Under the pieces are notes generated by a model. That model did no database searches, was not told the DNA's origin, and saw nothing but the letters and a program-made list of their open reading frames with translations. A DNA stretch of 64,000 bases from an uncultured Paracoccaceae bacterium. GTDB lineage: Bacteria > Pseudomonadota > Alphaproteobacteria > Rhodobacterales > Rhodobacteraceae. The stretch spans positions 248,001-312,000 of the forward strand of contig CANLSM010000003.1 in NCBI GenBank assembly GCA_947493745.1. The letters are read 5' to 3'. Position 1 is the first letter of the stretch. The number at the start of each line of letters is the position of its first letter. A program made the position numbers and the translations under genes. Shown here in pieces: positions 53,960-64,000 of the stretch.

Positions 53960-53968
53960 TCAGGGACC
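53943..53968 (+). other. Stem-loop between tolA and tolB
   Basis: GGTCCCTGA at 53943-53951 pairs with TCAGGGACC at 53960-53968; the tolA stop lies in the loop and the tolB ribosome binding site follows about 10 bases on. No T run, so likely an mRNA processing or attenuation structure. Confidence 0.45.
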
Positions 53969-53988
53969 AGAAAAATGAGGAGGGGCAC

Positions 53989-55317
53989 ATGAAATTCATC
54001 AAGACTTTACTTGTTGGGCTGTCGGTGCTGGCTGCACCTGCCTATGCTCAGGATGGCTGTCCGGCCAATGTGTTCTGTGCAACGTTGAACGACTTCACGG
54101 TGAAGCCGCTGCCGATCGCACTGCCGGATTTTGTCGCGGAAACCTCCGGCTCCGGCAGGGTTGCCGGTGATATCGGACGGGTCATTTCCGCCAATCTGGT
54201 CAACAGCGGGCTGTTCGTGGAGGTGCCGCGTGAGGCGCATATCGCGCGCATCCGGGACTTCAACACGCCGGTGCAATATGCCAACTGGTCGCCCATCGGT
54301 GCCCGCGCGCTGGTGACAGGGGCCGTCTCGACAACCTCTGATGGTCGGCTGATCGTCAAGTTCCGGGTCTGGGACCCGGTCAATCAGAAGCAGATCGGTG
54401 AGGGTCAGCAGTTCGCGGGTACCCAGGCCGATTGGCGCCGTATGGCACACAAGGTCTCTGACGAGGTTTATACAAGGCTGACAGGTGAGGGGGCGTATTT
54501 CGACAGTCGTGTCGTGTTCGTCGCCGAAACCGGACCGAAGAACGCGCGGCAGAAGCAGCTTGCGCTGATGGATCAGGACGGTGCGAACCTCAAGCTGCTG
54601 ACAGGTGGCGGTTCGCTCGTGGTCACACCGCGTTTCTCGCCCGATGGCAGCCGGATTGTCTATACCGGCTTTGATACCGGCACGCCGCAGGTCTATCTGC
54701 TGGACGTCAATTCGCTGCAGAAACAACGGCTTGGCGATGCATCCACGATCACCAGCGCGCCGCGTTTCTCGCCTGATGGACGCCGCGTGATCTATGCGGG
54801 CGGACGCCCGGGCGCGGCCGACATCTTTGAACGCGATCTCAGTACTGGACAGAGACGGCAACTCACCAACACGTCGGCGATCGAGACCGAGCCAAGTTAT
54901 TCGCCCGATGGCTCCCAGATCGTCTTTGAGAGCGACCGCTCCGGCTCTCAGCAGATTTACGTGATGCCCGCAGGTGGCGGAGAGGCGCGCCGGATCAGCA
55001 AGGGTGCGGGCCGCTATGGCACACCCGTCTGGTCGCCCCGCGGGGATCTGATCGCCTTTACCAAGATCGTTAAGGGCCGGTTCAGCATTGGTGTCATGCG
55101 CACCGATGGAAGTCAGGAGCAACTGCTGACTGCAAGCACACTGGAAGAGGGCCCCACCTGGTCTCCCAATGGCCGCGTTATCATGTATTTCCGGGAAATT
55201 CCGGGGGCTACTGGCGGTCCGCAGCTCTGGTCGGTCGATATCACCGGGCGCAATGAGAAACGCGTTCCTGTGCAGGGCTTCGCGTCGGACCCAAGCTGGT
55301 CAACACTGTTGCGCTAG
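53989..55317 (+). CDS. tolB: Tol-Pal protein TolB
   Basis: 442-residue periplasmic protein. Signal peptide [22 protein letters not shown]-terminal alpha/beta domain, then six-bladed propeller repeats with [26 protein letters not shown] and [12 protein letters not shown]. Start set at ATG 53989 with GAGGAGGGG upstream; the longer ORF upstream is rejected. Binds Pal. Confidence 0.95.
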   Translation: MKFIKTLLVGLSVLAAPAYAQDGCPANVFCATLNDFTVKPLPIALPDFVAETSGSGRVAGDIGRVISANLVNSGLFVEVPREAHIARIRDFNTPVQYANWSPIGARALVTGAVSTTSDGRLIVKFRVWDPVNQKQIGEGQQFAGTQADWRRMAHKVSDEVYTRLTGEGAYFDSRVVFVAETGPKNARQKQLALMDQDGANLKLLTGGGSLVVTPRFSPDGSRIVYTGFDTGTPQVYLLDVNSLQKQRLGDASTITSAPRFSPDGRRVIYAGGRPGAADIFERDLSTGQRRQLTNTSAIETEPSYSPDGSQIVFESDRSGSQQIYVMPAGGGEARRISKGAGRYGTPVWSPRGDLIAFTKIVKGRFSIGVMRTDGSQEQLLTASTLEEGPTWSPNGRVIMYFREIPGATGGPQLWSVDITGRNEKRVPVQGFASDPSWSTLLR

Positions 55318-55389
55318 GCGGGTCGGAGCAAACATGCTACGCTGAATTCCAAGATCGCATCAAAAGCGACAAACAAGAGGTAGAGAGCA

Positions 55390-55908
55390 ATGAAATCAAC
55401 AAAATTGGCCTTGGCCGGGCTTGCTATTCTGTTATCCGCCTGCACGGGCGGAGACAATCCTGACGGGCTCTTCGGCGGCAATGGCGGGGTGATCGACCCT
55501 TCCGGTGGCATCGAGGGCAGCGGACTGCCCACAGATCCGACATCGGTTGCCTATTTCAATCAGGTGATCGGGGATCGCGTCTTCTTCGAGGTGGACCAGA
55601 GCACGCTGACGTCGCAGGCCACGCTGATCCTGGATCAGCAGGCGAAATGGCTTCTCGCCAACTCGACAGGCCAGATCACCGTGGAAGGCCATGCCGATGA
55701 GCAGGGCACGCGGAGCTATAACTTTGAACTCAGCGGACGCCGCGCAAGCGCGGTGCGGAACTATCTGGTGTCCAGGGGCATCCCCGACAGCCGGCTTTCA
55801 ATCGCCCCGTTTGGCAAGGAACGCCCCGTCGCGATCTGCTCAAATGAGAGCTGCTGGTCCCAGAACCGCCGTTCGGTCACAGTTGTCGCCAGCGGACTGG
55901 GTGTGTAA
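55390..55908 (+). CDS. pal: Peptidoglycan-associated lipoprotein Pal
   Basis: 172-residue lipoprotein. Lipobox LLSAC with Cys at residue 18, Gly/Asp linker, then OmpA-like domain with FFEVDQSTLTSQATLIL, VEGHADEQGTRSYNFELSGRR. Anchors outer membrane to peptidoglycan and contacts TolB. AGAGG before ATG. Confidence 0.95.
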   Translation: MKSTKLALAGLAILLSACTGGDNPDGLFGGNGGVIDPSGGIEGSGLPTDPTSVAYFNQVIGDRVFFEVDQSTLTSQATLILDQQAKWLLANSTGQITVEGHADEQGTRSYNFELSGRRASAVRNYLVSRGIPDSRLSIAPFGKERPVAICSNESCWSQNRRSVTVVASGLGV

Positions 55909-55941
55909 AACAGACCTGATTGTCTCAGGGCGGAGGTTTCG

Positions 55942-56760
55942 ATGAAACGCATTCTACAGCTATGCCTGATTGCACTCATTCTACCGATCTCCGCCGCAGC
56001 GCAGGATGATCGCGACCAGTCTCTGGCAGAGATTCGAAGCGATCTTGAAGCGCTGAACGGGCTGGTGCTCAGCCTGCGGTCCGAGGCGCAGGCAGGTGGT
56101 GGCACGCTGCCGGGCATCCCCAATGCAGCGCCGGTTCTGCAGCGTCTTGATCTGATCGAAGAGGAGATCAGGCGCCTGACAGGTCAGGTCGAGCAATTGG
56201 GCCTGCGCATCGACCGTGTCGTCGATGACGGCACCAAGCGTATCGGCGTGCTTGAGTTTCGTCTTGTCGAGCTTGAGGGCGGCGACGTGAGCACGCTTGG
56301 CAAGACCCCGCCTCTGGGCGGGCAGGCAACAGCGCCAACTGTGACACAACCGGACACAACTGCACCGGTCGCGATCTCGGAAAAGGCAGCCTTCGATGCG
56401 GCATTGGCCGACTATGACGCGGGCAACTTCGCGGGTGCTGCGCAGAAGCTGAGCGACTTCGCCCTGCGCTATCCCGGTGGCCCCCTGACAGGGGATGCGA
56501 CCTTCTGGCTTGGCGAGGCGCTGGCCGCGCAAGGGGACTGGAACAGTGCCGCGCGCAGCTATCTCGACAGCTTCTCGGGCGCACCTTCGGGCCGCAAGGC
56601 ACCGGAGGCGCTGTTCCGTCTGGGGGTCAGCCTCGGCAAGCTGGGTCAGACGAGCGAGGCATGCCTGACGCTGAACGAGGTTCCGCGCCGCTATCCTGAC
56701 ATCAGCCCGGAGATCGCCGAAGGCGTTGCCAGCGAGAAGGCGGATCTCAGCTGCTCCTAA
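55942..56760 (+). CDS. cpoB: Cell division coordinator CpoB (YbgF-like)
   Basis: 272-residue periplasmic protein with signal peptide (MKRILQLCLIALILPISAAAQ), a coiled coil at residues about 25-110, and C-terminal TPRs (FDAALADYDAGNFAGAAQKL, KAPEALFRLGVSLGKLGQT). Links Tol action with septal peptidoglycan synthesis. Overlaps the reading region just before tilS. Confidence 0.92.
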   Translation: MKRILQLCLIALILPISAAAQDDRDQSLAEIRSDLEALNGLVLSLRSEAQAGGGTLPGIPNAAPVLQRLDLIEEEIRRLTGQVEQLGLRIDRVVDDGTKRIGVLEFRLVELEGGDVSTLGKTPPLGGQATAPTVTQPDTTAPVAISEKAAFDAALADYDAGNFAGAAQKLSDFALRYPGGPLTGDATFWLGEALAAQGDWNSAARSYLDSFSGAPSGRKAPEALFRLGVSLGKLGQTSEACLTLNEVPRRYPDISPEIAEGVASEKADLSCS

Positions 56761-56767
56761 GTGGACC

Positions 56768-58009
56768 GTGTCCGTGGCTCTGACCTCCGACGATGTTGCC
56801 GAACATCTGGGCGACCTTCCGGGCGGCCCGCTGGGTGTCGCCGTCTCCGGTGGCAGCGATTCGCTGGCCCTGCTCGGGCTGTTGCAGGACTGGGGCGGGC
56901 GTGATCTCCAAGTTGTGACCGTCGATCACGGGTTACGTGACGGCAGCGCCGATGAGGCGGAGTTCGTTGCGCGGACCTGCAAGGCGCGCGGACTGACCCA
57001 CACGACCCTTCGCTGGGAGGACCGGGTTCGACAGGGCAATCTGCAGGAGGCCGCGCGGCGTGCGCGCTATGACCTGATCGCGGGCTGGGCGAAGTCAAAG
57101 GGGGTCAAGGCTGTCGCCCTTGGTCATACCATCGAGGATCAGGCTGAGACCTTTCTCATGCGTCTCGCCCGCGGATCGGGGGTGGATGGGCTGGCGGGAA
57201 TGGCAATGCGCACCGAAAGCCGTGGCACAGTTTGGCTGCGCCCGATGCTGCGAGTGAGACGGGCGGATCTTGTCGCATACCTCCGGAACACCGGACAGGA
57301 GTGGATCAGCGATCCCAGCAATGACGACATGAGCTTTGATCGTGTGCGCGTCAGGAAGTCCATGCCCGATCTTGAAGCGCTGGGGCTATACACCGAGCGG
57401 CTGGCCGCAACCGCTGACAGAATGGCGCTCGCCCGCCAAGCGCTTGAAAGCATGGCTCATTCGGTCGCTTGCGAAGCCATGCAAGCCAGTGAACTGGGCG
57501 CGATCGCTATCCGGAAAGCTGTGTTTCGGAACGCGGCACCCGAAACACAGCTTCGTCTTCTTGCCGCAGCTTTGCGATGGGTCGCGGGGGCTGACTACCG
57601 ACCGCGTCTGCACAGTCTCAAGGCGCTGATGGCCGAGGCGCTTTCGGGGATGAACAACGGTACAGCGACACTGCATGGTTGCCTCATCCGCTGGACAGAA
57701 GACGCTGTCAGCATCGACCGCGAGCTGGAACGGGTCTCGCCGTCGGTAGAGGCCGGGATCATCTGGGACGACCGCTGGATCTCTCGGCCCCATCCGGGCC
57801 TGATGGTTGCGGCCCTGGGGCAAAAAGGGCTTTCCCAGACACCTGACTGGCGGGCCTCCAATATTGATCGTCAAACGCTGCTCACAACGCCGGGTTATTG
57901 GCGTGAGGACGATCTTGTCGCGCATCCTGTCCTTTTGCCGCATGAGAATCTGCGCCTGAGCCTCAAAAACCCGCCCGAGAGCTTCGCCGACACCCTGATC
58001 AGTCGTTGA
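56768..58009 (+). CDS. tilS: tRNA(Ile)-lysidine synthase TilS
   Basis: 413-residue ATP pyrophosphatase that makes lysidine at C34 of tRNA-Ile2. PP-loop [35 protein letters not shown] and the TilS N-domain end [18 protein letters not shown]. Start set at the GTG at 56768, eight bases after the cpoB stop; a GTG two codons on or a TTG upstream are alternatives. Confidence 0.9.
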   Translation: MSVALTSDDVAEHLGDLPGGPLGVAVSGGSDSLALLGLLQDWGGRDLQVVTVDHGLRDGSADEAEFVARTCKARGLTHTTLRWEDRVRQGNLQEAARRARYDLIAGWAKSKGVKAVALGHTIEDQAETFLMRLARGSGVDGLAGMAMRTESRGTVWLRPMLRVRRADLVAYLRNTGQEWISDPSNDDMSFDRVRVRKSMPDLEALGLYTERLAATADRMALARQALESMAHSVACEAMQASELGAIAIRKAVFRNAAPETQLRLLAAALRWVAGADYRPRLHSLKALMAEALSGMNNGTATLHGCLIRWTEDAVSIDRELERVSPSVEAGIIWDDRWISRPHPGLMVAALGQKGLSQTPDWRASNIDRQTLLTTPGYWREDDLVAHPVLLPHENLRLSLKNPPESFADTLISR

Positions 58010-58085
58010 AACATCGCTAAGAGCTTCTATGTTAGAAGGGATCGGCGGGCCCCCAGGAATGGTCGCGCCTAACAGGAGAAATTTC

Positions 58086-60011
58086 GTGGGCAATTCCAAA
58101 AACATCGCCTTCTGGGTCATCCTTTTTGTATTGATGATCGCGTTGTTCAACGTGTTTTCCAATGGCGGGTCCTCGACTGCATCACGGGACGCAAAGTATT
58201 CCGAGTTCCTCGATATGGTTGAGGCCGGTGATGTTCAGTCTGTAACGCTGGATGGAGAGACCGTTTTCTTCGTGACCACAAGCGGTGACCGGCAGCAGAC
58301 CGTACAGCCACGTGACAGCGACATCGTGGATCGCCTGCGTGCCGCCGATGTCGAGATTGCGGCCCAGCCGCAGGAGCAGTCCGCCTTCATGGCGATGGTC
58401 AATCTCTTTCTGCCCGTCCTTTTGCTCATCGGTATCTGGATCTACTTCATGAACCGGATGCAGGGTGGCGGCAAAGGCGGTGCCATGGGCTTTGGCAAAT
58501 CCAAGGCCAAGATGCTGACGGAACGGCAGGGCAAGGTGACCTTCGACGACGTGGCCGGCATCGACGAGGCCAAGGAAGAACTTGAAGAGATTGTCGAGTT
58601 CCTGCGCGATCCCCAGAAATTCTCCCGTCTTGGCGGCAAGATCCCCAAAGGCGCGCTTCTGGTCGGTCCTCCGGGGACGGGTAAAACCCTTCTCGCACGT
58701 GCGATCGCCGGTGAGGCTGGGGTTCCCTTCTTCACAATCTCGGGTTCTGACTTTGTCGAGATGTTTGTCGGCGTTGGTGCATCCCGCGTCCGGGATATGT
58801 TTGAGCAGGCGAAAAAGAATGCGCCCTGCATCGTTTTCATCGATGAGATCGACGCGGTTGGTCGGCACCGTGGTGCCGGATATGGCGGCGGCAATGATGA
58901 GCGTGAGCAGACGCTGAACCAGTTGCTTGTCGAGATGGACGGGTTCGAGGCCAATGAAGGTGTGATCCTTCTGGCCGCGACAAACCGCCCTGACGTTCTG
59001 GATCCCGCCCTTTTGCGCCCAGGTCGTTTCGACCGGCAGGTGCAGGTCTCCAACCCCGACATCAAGGGGCGCACCAAGATCCTCGAAGTACATGCGCGCA
59101 AGGTGCCGCTCGGGCCGGATGTCGATCTGCGCATCATCGCACGCGGGACGCCGGGATTCTCAGGCGCCGATCTCGCAAACCTCGTAAACGAAAGTGCGCT
59201 GACGGCCGCCCGCACGGGCAAGCGTTTCGTGACTATGGAAGATTTCGAGAATGCCAAGGACAAGGTCATGATGGGTGCGGAGCGCCGCTCGATGGTCATG
59301 ACCGAGGATGAGCGCAAGCTCACCGCCTATCACGAGGCGGGCCACGCAATTGTCGGTATCAACGTTCCGCAACACGACCCGATCCACAAGGCGACGATCA
59401 TTCCGCGCGGACGTGCGCTGGGTCTGGTCCTGAGCTTGCCAGAACGCGATCAACTGAGCCAGTCCGTAACAAAACTGCGTTCCATGATTGCGATGGCAAT
59501 GGGGGGACGCGCGGCGGAAGAGATCATCTTCGGCGATCGGGATGTGACCAACGGGGCGTCGTCGGACATCCAGCAGGTGACGCGGATTGCCGAGGCCATG
59601 GTCACCCAGTACGGGATGAGCGAGGCGCTCGGAAATGTCGCCTATGTGGACAACCGGAACGATTTTTTGGGTGGCGGCTCGGCGCATCGCAATGTCTCGG
59701 GCGAGACCATGGTGATGATCGACAACGAGGTTCGCCGCCTGGTCGATGAGGGCTATGAGCGTGCCAAGACGATCCTGACCGAGAAACGCGACGACCTGGA
59801 GCGGCTGGCCCAGGGTTTGCTGGAGTATGAGACCCTGACCGGCGATGAGATCACCAAGATCATCAATGGTGAGGCGCTCAAGCGTGGTGAGGATGACGAA
59901 CCGACACCGGGCGATACCGGCACGCCGTCAATCGCCTCGATCCCGAAAGCGGGCAAGTCGCGCAAACCCAAGGCCCCGGATCCAGGCATGGAGCCTGAAC
60001 CGACTGCCTGA
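58086..60011 (+). CDS. ftsH: ATP-dependent zinc metalloprotease FtsH
   Basis: 641-residue membrane AAA+ protease. The GTG at 58086 is chosen because AGGAGA is six bases upstream and the protein then starts as [13 protein letters not shown]; an ATG 19 codons earlier lacks support. Two helices (5-25 and about 100-120), Walker [14 protein letters not shown], Walker [36 protein letters not shown], zinc site HEAGH near residue 416. Degrades membrane proteins and LpxC/sigma-32 type targets. Third ligand Asp is in the C-terminal block. Confidence 0.97.
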   Translation: MGNSKNIAFWVILFVLMIALFNVFSNGGSSTASRDAKYSEFLDMVEAGDVQSVTLDGETVFFVTTSGDRQQTVQPRDSDIVDRLRAADVEIAAQPQEQSAFMAMVNLFLPVLLLIGIWIYFMNRMQGGGKGGAMGFGKSKAKMLTERQGKVTFDDVAGIDEAKEELEEIVEFLRDPQKFSRLGGKIPKGALLVGPPGTGKTLLARAIAGEAGVPFFTISGSDFVEMFVGVGASRVRDMFEQAKKNAPCIVFIDEIDAVGRHRGAGYGGGNDEREQTLNQLLVEMDGFEANEGVILLAATNRPDVLDPALLRPGRFDRQVQVSNPDIKGRTKILEVHARKVPLGPDVDLRIIARGTPGFSGADLANLVNESALTAARTGKRFVTMEDFENAKDKVMMGAERRSMVMTEDERKLTAYHEAGHAIVGINVPQHDPIHKATIIPRGRALGLVLSLPERDQLSQSVTKLRSMIAMAMGGRAAEEIIFGDRDVTNGASSDIQQVTRIAEAMVTQYGMSEALGNVAYVDNRNDFLGGGSAHRNVSGETMVMIDNEVRRLVDEGYERAKTILTEKRDDLERLAQGLLEYETLTGDEITKIINGEALKRGEDDEPTPGDTGTPSIASIPKAGKSRKPKAPDPGMEPEPTA

Positions 60012-60406
60012 TGTTCTGAATTTGACAATCTCGCGCCCATGAACCGGCCCAGCTCAGAGATGAGGGGGCCGGTCGCGCATTTCTGAACCAATCTGATGGG
60101 ATCAGATGTGTTCGCTTGTGGCAGCACGGACCAGCGTCGCCATTGGAGAAAAACTCACCATCCTGAGCAGACCGGCGTCTGCTCAATGCGTGCAAAAACT
60201 GGTCCTCGAACGCACCCTTCAGAGCCTGAGGTCTGAACCGGTTGGCCAATCACAGGATGAGCGGGAGCATGGCATGGCGGGTCAATTGGCGTGAATTGGC
60301 ACCCCGGAAGAAGCCGGGGAATGCCCTTCGCAGACCGGCGACCCCAGAACCGGCCTTGCGGACCCGAGGTAAAACCTGCCTGCGTCAGGTCACTGGAAAT
60401 ATGTGC
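60012..60406. other. Intergenic region after ftsH with several dyads
   Basis: No convincing gene in 395 bases between ftsH and the convergent dehydrogenase. It contains ATCTGAT-GGG-ATCAGAT (60091-60107), TGAGCAGA-6-TCTGCTCA (60164-60185) and CCCCGG-6-CCGGGG (60302-60319). These could be small RNA or terminator stems. No tRNA and no family match seen. Confidence 0.5.
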
Positions 60407-61879
60407 TCAGGCGATACGTGCCGCGCTGCGCCCGGCCAGACGCCCGAAGACTGCGCCGGACGTGAGGCCAGAGCCACCGGGATAGCCCTCGTAGAACACT
60501 CCGCCAACCATCTCACCTGCTGCGAACAGGCCGGGAATGGGCTGATCCGAGTGATCCAGAACCTCTCCCTGCTCTGACACCTTAAGCCCGCCATAGGTGA
60601 AAGTGATGCCGCCTGTTACGGGGTAGGCCTTGAACGGGGGCGTGTCGATTGTCTGCGCCCAGTTGGATTTGGGCAGATCAAGGCCCGGCGTGTCTTTCCC
60701 GTCAAGCGACGTGGGGTCAAAGGGCTTGTCACCGTCAACCGCGTCGTTATACGCCGCAAGCGTGGTGCGGGCAGCATCTGCGTCGACGCCGTCCAACCTG
60801 TCGCAGAGCGCATCCAAGGTGTCGGCCTCCACGAAATGCGCGTCGTGAAAGCTGTATTCGGCATAGAGAAGGTCTTCCACCTTCGCGTCAAAAATCTGCC
60901 ATGCGAAATGCCCCGGTTGCTCCAGCACGGCCTTGCCGAACTGGGCATAGGTGTAGTTGCGGAAGTTCTTCCCCTCATCGACGAACCGCGCGCCGTTCGC
61001 ATTCAGCATCACCCCGAGGAAGTAGCAGATCTTCCGGTAGTTCTTGCGCTCACCCGGCGGCAGATCGAGCCCGCCGAAGTCCGCCATATGCAGGTCCATC
61101 GGTGTCGCGTGGCAACCCTGGTAGAGGCCATGACGCCGGGCTCCGACCCTTTCGGCCATGCCAAGCCCGTCTCCGGTGTTGTGGGGTGTGCCACGCACCT
61201 TGGCTTTCGCCCAGTGGTCCCCCATCAGTGAAGCGCGCTTCTCGGCACTGGCTTCAAATCCACCGCAGGCAAGGACTACGGCATCGGCGGGAAAGGATCT
61301 GTCACCCACCTGAACGCCGGTAACCCGGCCATTTCCGGTCATCAACCCTGTTACCCCGCTGTCATATCGAAGTCTGCCGCCAAGTCGGGTGAACGCCGAA
61401 AGCTCCATGTCAAAAAGACCGACACCTTCATTCTCGGCGGCGAGCGTCAGGCCGCCCCAGAACACATGGCGGCCATCCTTCTCGAAACTCTGACGATTGT
61501 AGATCGGTTCAAACTTCACACCGTGGCTGCCAAGCCACTGCATCGCGGACAGGGAACCGCCGATCAGGAGTTCCTGCTCGGGCGACAGGGGACGCCCCCC
61601 GTTGAAGGCAAGAAGGTCTGCAGCAAATCTTGCCTGCGCATAACCCCCAAAGTCCGTGACTGCCAGGCGCGGGTCGTCGGGATCTTCCAAAAGCGGGACC
61701 AGATCATCCACCCCGTCATAGGCAAAGCGCATCGCGCCTGCCGTGTACTTGGTGTTGCCGCCAGCCAGGTCCTCATCCGCCTTTTCCAGCATCAGCACAT
61801 CCGCCCCCGCCTCCAGCGCGGCGATCCCGGCACACATGGCGGCATTGCCGGATCCCACAACGATAACGCGCTTTGACAT
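60407..61879 (-). CDS. tcuA: FAD-dependent tricarballylate dehydrogenase-like (TcuA)
   Basis: 490-residue flavoprotein of the fumarate reductase/succinate dehydrogenase superfamily. FAD fold RVIVVGSGNAAMCAGIAALEAG, NTKYTAGAMRF and the C-terminal GEMVGGVFYEGYPGGSGLTSG are like TcuA, which oxidises tricarballylate to cis-aconitate; related proteins act on other acids. Divergent from the GntR regulator with a palindromic operator between. TcuB and TcuC partners are not nearby, so the substrate is uncertain. Confidence 0.78.
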   Translation of the reverse strand: MSKRVIVVGSGNAAMCAGIAALEAGADVLMLEKADEDLAGGNTKYTAGAMRFAYDGVDDLVPLLEDPDDPRLAVTDFGGYAQARFAADLLAFNGGRPLSPEQELLIGGSLSAMQWLGSHGVKFEPIYNRQSFEKDGRHVFWGGLTLAAENEGVGLFDMELSAFTRLGGRLRYDSGVTGLMTGNGRVTGVQVGDRSFPADAVVLACGGFEASAEKRASLMGDHWAKAKVRGTPHNTGDGLGMAERVGARRHGLYQGCHATPMDLHMADFGGLDLPPGERKNYRKICYFLGVMLNANGARFVDEGKNFRNYTYAQFGKAVLEQPGHFAWQIFDAKVEDLLYAEYSFHDAHFVEADTLDALCDRLDGVDADAARTTLAAYNDAVDGDKPFDPTSLDGKDTPGLDLPKSNWAQTIDTPPFKAYPVTGGITFTYGGLKVSEQGEVLDHSDQPIPGLFAAGEMVGGVFYEGYPGGSGLTSGAVFGRLAGRSAARIA

Positions 61880-61905
61880 TTGCGATTCCTCTCCTTATGT
61901 CTATA

Positions 61906-61925
61906 TTGTATCCGAATGGATACAA
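61906..61925. promoter_or_regulatory. GntR-type operator palindrome
   Basis: TTGTATCC-GAAT-GGATACAA, a perfect 8-4-8 dyad in the 64-base gap between tcuA and the GntR gene. Likely the binding site that controls both divergent genes. Confidence 0.75.
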
Positions 61926-61943
61926 TTTTGAAAGCGCCCTGAT

Positions 61944-62594
61944 ATGGCATCGCCCGACCCCAGTGATCGGTCCCAAGGTGGTATCGCTTTTGCCAAGCTG
62001 ATGGCCGCGATCGAGGCAGGCGACTACCAGCCTGGTGACCGTCTGCGCGAGGTCGAGGTCGCGGACCGGCTCTCCCTGTCACGCACGCCCGTGCGCGAGG
62101 CCCTGCGCCGTCTTGAAGCTGAAAACATCATCGAGCACCGCCCGCGCCTGGGGGCCGTGATCCGCAAACTGGGTCAGACCGAACTGGTTGAGCTTTACGA
62201 GATGCGACTTGTTCTGGAACGCACAGCCGCCGAAATGGCCGCAAAGCACGCAGCCGAGGCTGAAATTGACGAGATGGCCAGGCTCAACGAAGAGATCGCG
62301 GGAGCTCTGACCGCGCCGCCACGTGCGGCAGCGATCAACCAGCAATTCCATCGCGCGATCTATCTGGCTGCGCGCAACCGGTTCCTGCTGGAAGCCGCGC
62401 GCGCCATGAACAATGCGCTTCTGCTTCTGGGTCCCACAACGCTTGCCGATGCGGACCGGGTGAACACGGTGGTTCGCCAGCACCGGCAGATCATTGATGC
62501 GATCGGTGCGGGTGATATCGACGGCGCGGGGGCGGCTGCCGAGGCGCATCTGCAAACCTCGCTGCGCTATCGGCTTGGGGTGATGCGCGGATGA
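61944..62594 (+). CDS. GntR/FadR-family regulator (FCD type)
   Basis: 216-residue repressor. N-terminal winged helix (LREVEVADRLSLSRTPVREAL) and FCD ligand domain with metal-binding histidines (NQQFHRAIY, RQHRQIIDAI, AAAEAHLQTSL). Divergent from tcuA; stop overlaps the AbrB-type gene by four bases. Likely senses the dehydrogenase substrate. Confidence 0.92.
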   Translation: MASPDPSDRSQGGIAFAKLMAAIEAGDYQPGDRLREVEVADRLSLSRTPVREALRRLEAENIIEHRPRLGAVIRKLGQTELVELYEMRLVLERTAAEMAAKHAAEAEIDEMARLNEEIAGALTAPPRAAAINQQFHRAIYLAARNRFLLEAARAMNNALLLLGPTTLADADRVNTVVRQHRQIIDAIGAGDIDGAGAAAEAHLQTSLRYRLGVMRG

Positions 62595-63619
62595 TACTTG
62601 TGGTCATGACCCATGTGGTGGCGGGTTTCGGGGTGCTGGTTTTCCATCTGCTTCATCTTCCGCTCCCGTGGTTGCTGGGGCCCCTTACGGCTTGCCTCAT
62701 CGCCGCTCTCGCAGGCCTTCCGATGCGCGGCATCCCTGCGCTGAACAATGCGATGCGATCCATTCTGGGAGTTGCGGTCGGAGCCACGTTCACCTGGGCG
62801 CTGGTGCTGAGCATGGCAGGCATCTGGACAACCCTGGTCCTTGTGCCGGTGATGGTGTTTCTGATCGGTCTTGTGGGTGTGCCGTATTTTCAGCGCCTCT
62901 GGGGCTTCGACTTCGCGACCAGTTACTACAGCGCGATGCCCGGCGGTCTGCAGGATATGCTGCTCTTCGGCGAGGAGGCGGGCGGCGATGTTCGCGCCCT
63001 GTCGCTGATCCATGCGACCCGTGTTATGGTGATCGTTGTTGCGTTGCCGTTCATCCTGAAGGGATACTGGGGCGTCGATCTGAGCAACCCGCCGGGTGTG
63101 CCGGCCACCGCATTGCCCGGGTCGCAACTTGTGATCATGACCATCGCGGGGCTGGCGGGATGGCAGATTGCAAAGGCGGTTGGGCTGTTCGGGGCGTCCA
63201 TTCTGGGGCCGATGATCCTCGCCGGTGTTCTGGCCATGACCGGCGTCCTGGAACAACGACCCCCCGCCGAGGCGATCTGGGCCGCCCAGTTCTTCATCGG
63301 CCTGACGGTGGGTACGAAATACGCGGGCGTCACCGGGGAAGAGGTGCGCCGCGATGTGGCTGCCGCTCTGGGGTTTTGTGTGATCCTGCTGATCCTCACG
63401 GCCATCTTCGTCGAGGTGATCCACCTCTTTGCGCTTGCCCCGCCGATGGAAACCCTGTTGGCATTTGCCCCCGGTGGTCAGGCGGAAATGGCAATTCTGG
63501 CGTTGATCGCCGGGGCCGATATGGCCTTCGTCATTGCCCACCACGTTCTCAGGATTGTTGTGGTGATCCTTGGCGCACCCATTGCAGCCCGGGTCTTCAG
63601 CCCCAGACCTCAGGGTTGA
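62591..63619 (+). CDS. AbrB-family membrane protein (PF05145 type)
   Basis: 342-residue inner-membrane protein with about ten helices in two similar halves ([20 protein letters not shown] and [20 protein letters not shown]). Sometimes annotated as ammonia monooxygenase or AbrB-type regulator; a transport or regulatory membrane role is more likely. Coupled to the GntR gene by ATGA overlap, so it may import the acid oxidised by the TcuA-like enzyme. Ends overlap the convergent dehydrogenase by 23 bases. Confidence 0.8.
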   Translation: MILVVMTHVVAGFGVLVFHLLHLPLPWLLGPLTACLIAALAGLPMRGIPALNNAMRSILGVAVGATFTWALVLSMAGIWTTLVLVPVMVFLIGLVGVPYFQRLWGFDFATSYYSAMPGGLQDMLLFGEEAGGDVRALSLIHATRVMVIVVALPFILKGYWGVDLSNPPGVPATALPGSQLVIMTIAGLAGWQIAKAVGLFGASILGPMILAGVLAMTGVLEQRPPAEAIWAAQFFIGLTVGTKYAGVTGEEVRRDVAAALGFCVILLILTAIFVEVIHLFALAPPMETLLAFAPGGQAEMAILALIAGADMAFVIAHHVLRIVVVILGAPIAARVFSPRPQG

Positions 63620-64000
63620 TCATGTGGATCGGCGCGGCTGACGCATAGGCGTTGATCTGGTCGAATATGTCGCTGAACTGCAAATCGAACTCGTCCTCGG
63701 TCACATAGCCGATATGCGGCGTCGGCAGCACATTCGGAAGGGTGAGCAACGGGTTGGTGGTGTCGCGGAGCGGCTCGGTGTCGAAGACATCAACGGCTGC
63801 ATGGATCCGGCCCCTGGCAAGCTCTGCCTCCAGCACGCCGGGATCTATCAGGCCGGACCGCGAGGTGTTCACCAGCAGGCTCCGCGGAGCCATTGCCGCA
63901 AGGTCCTTGGCGGTGATGATCCCGCGTGTTGCGGGCTTCAGGCGCACATGCAGGCTCACGATATCGGAGGTTCCGAAGAAGGCCTCTCTGCTCGGCGCAA
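63597..64000 (-). CDS. D-isomer-specific 2-hydroxyacid dehydrogenase, N-terminal part outside the window
   Basis: C-terminal 133 residues of an NAD-dependent 2-hydroxyacid dehydrogenase; the gene continues past 64000. Family block [22 protein letters not shown] holds the conserved Arg region, the following [11 protein letters not shown] and the catalytic His in [14 protein letters not shown] are present. In-frame sequence upstream of 63959 reads [21 protein letters not shown], so translation extends to the edge. Could act on glyoxylate, phosphoglycerate or another 2-oxoacid. Confidence 0.85.
   Translation of the reverse strand, partial: APSREAFFGTSDIVSLHVRLKPATRGIITAKDLAAMAPRSLLVNTSRSGLIDPGVLEAELARGRIHAAVDVFDTEPLRDTTNPLLTLPNVLPTPHIGYVTEDEFDLQFSDIFDQINAYASAAPIHMINPEVWG

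Noticed and set aside
60012-60406. tRNA gene or transposase remnant after ftsH
   Set aside because: No cloverleaf and no recognisable transposase motif in any frame.

Overview
The window looks like a chromosome segment of a marine alphaproteobacterium of the Rhodobacterales (Roseobacter group). The evidence is the high-GC codon use, a tauABC transporter with a MocR-type TauR-like regulator, the gene order ruvCAB - ybgC - tolQRAB - pal - cpoB - tilS - ftsH, a tcuA-like dehydrogenase with a GntR regulator, and the intergenic inverted repeats built on AAATATCCCCGCCGGAGGC. The genus cannot be fixed from the sequence alone. No rRNA, tRNA, insertion sequence or CRISPR array was found.

Layout. 1-8.7 kb: a taurine-type ABC transporter (minus strand; the permease runs off the left edge), a DsbD/ScsB-like thiol reductase, a MocR regulator divergent from an omega-amino acid:pyruvate aminotransferase, and a sulfotransferase. 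8.7-21 kb: a secreted HExxH protein, glycerate 2-kinase, then nitrogen catabolism genes: two glutamine-synthetase-like/FAD-oxidoreductase pairs (PuuA/PuuB type), agmatinase, a formamidase-like hydrolase and a dimethylglycine-dehydrogenase-like enzyme. 21-33 kb: the accessory core of the window. A BTAD/TPR regulator faces a minus-strand operon of vanadium haloperoxidase, metzincin-like protease, a 177-residue unknown, YcaO and TfuA. Upstream of it lies a secreted VWA protein with eight tandem beta-rich repeats. 33-39.5 kb: small unknown genes, a ParDE toxin-antitoxin pair followed by a deoxyribosyltransferase/TIR-like protein in a lower-GC patch, lepA, and a 525-residue unknown. 39.5-48 kb: small secreted proteins, a DUF1684 protein, a methyltransferase, rpsD with a clear promoter and terminator, a TetR regulator with two palindromic operators, MFS and MATE transporters, msrA, prmA and a DUF1127 protein. 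48-60 kb: ruvCAB, the Tol-Pal envelope operon, tilS and ftsH. 60-64 kb: tcuA-like dehydrogenase, GntR regulator with a perfect operator palindrome, an AbrB-type membrane protein, and a truncated D-2-hydroxyacid dehydrogenase.

The best candidate for an undescribed system is the operon at 23123-29786. It joins the TfuA-YcaO pair, known in other systems for backbone thioamidation of peptides or proteins, with a vanadium haloperoxidase whose seven vanadate-site residues are all present in the right spacing, and with a cytoplasmic metzincin-like protease. No conventional short precursor peptide is visible; the 177-residue acidic protein directly upstream of YcaO is the most likely substrate. Its function is inferred, not shown.
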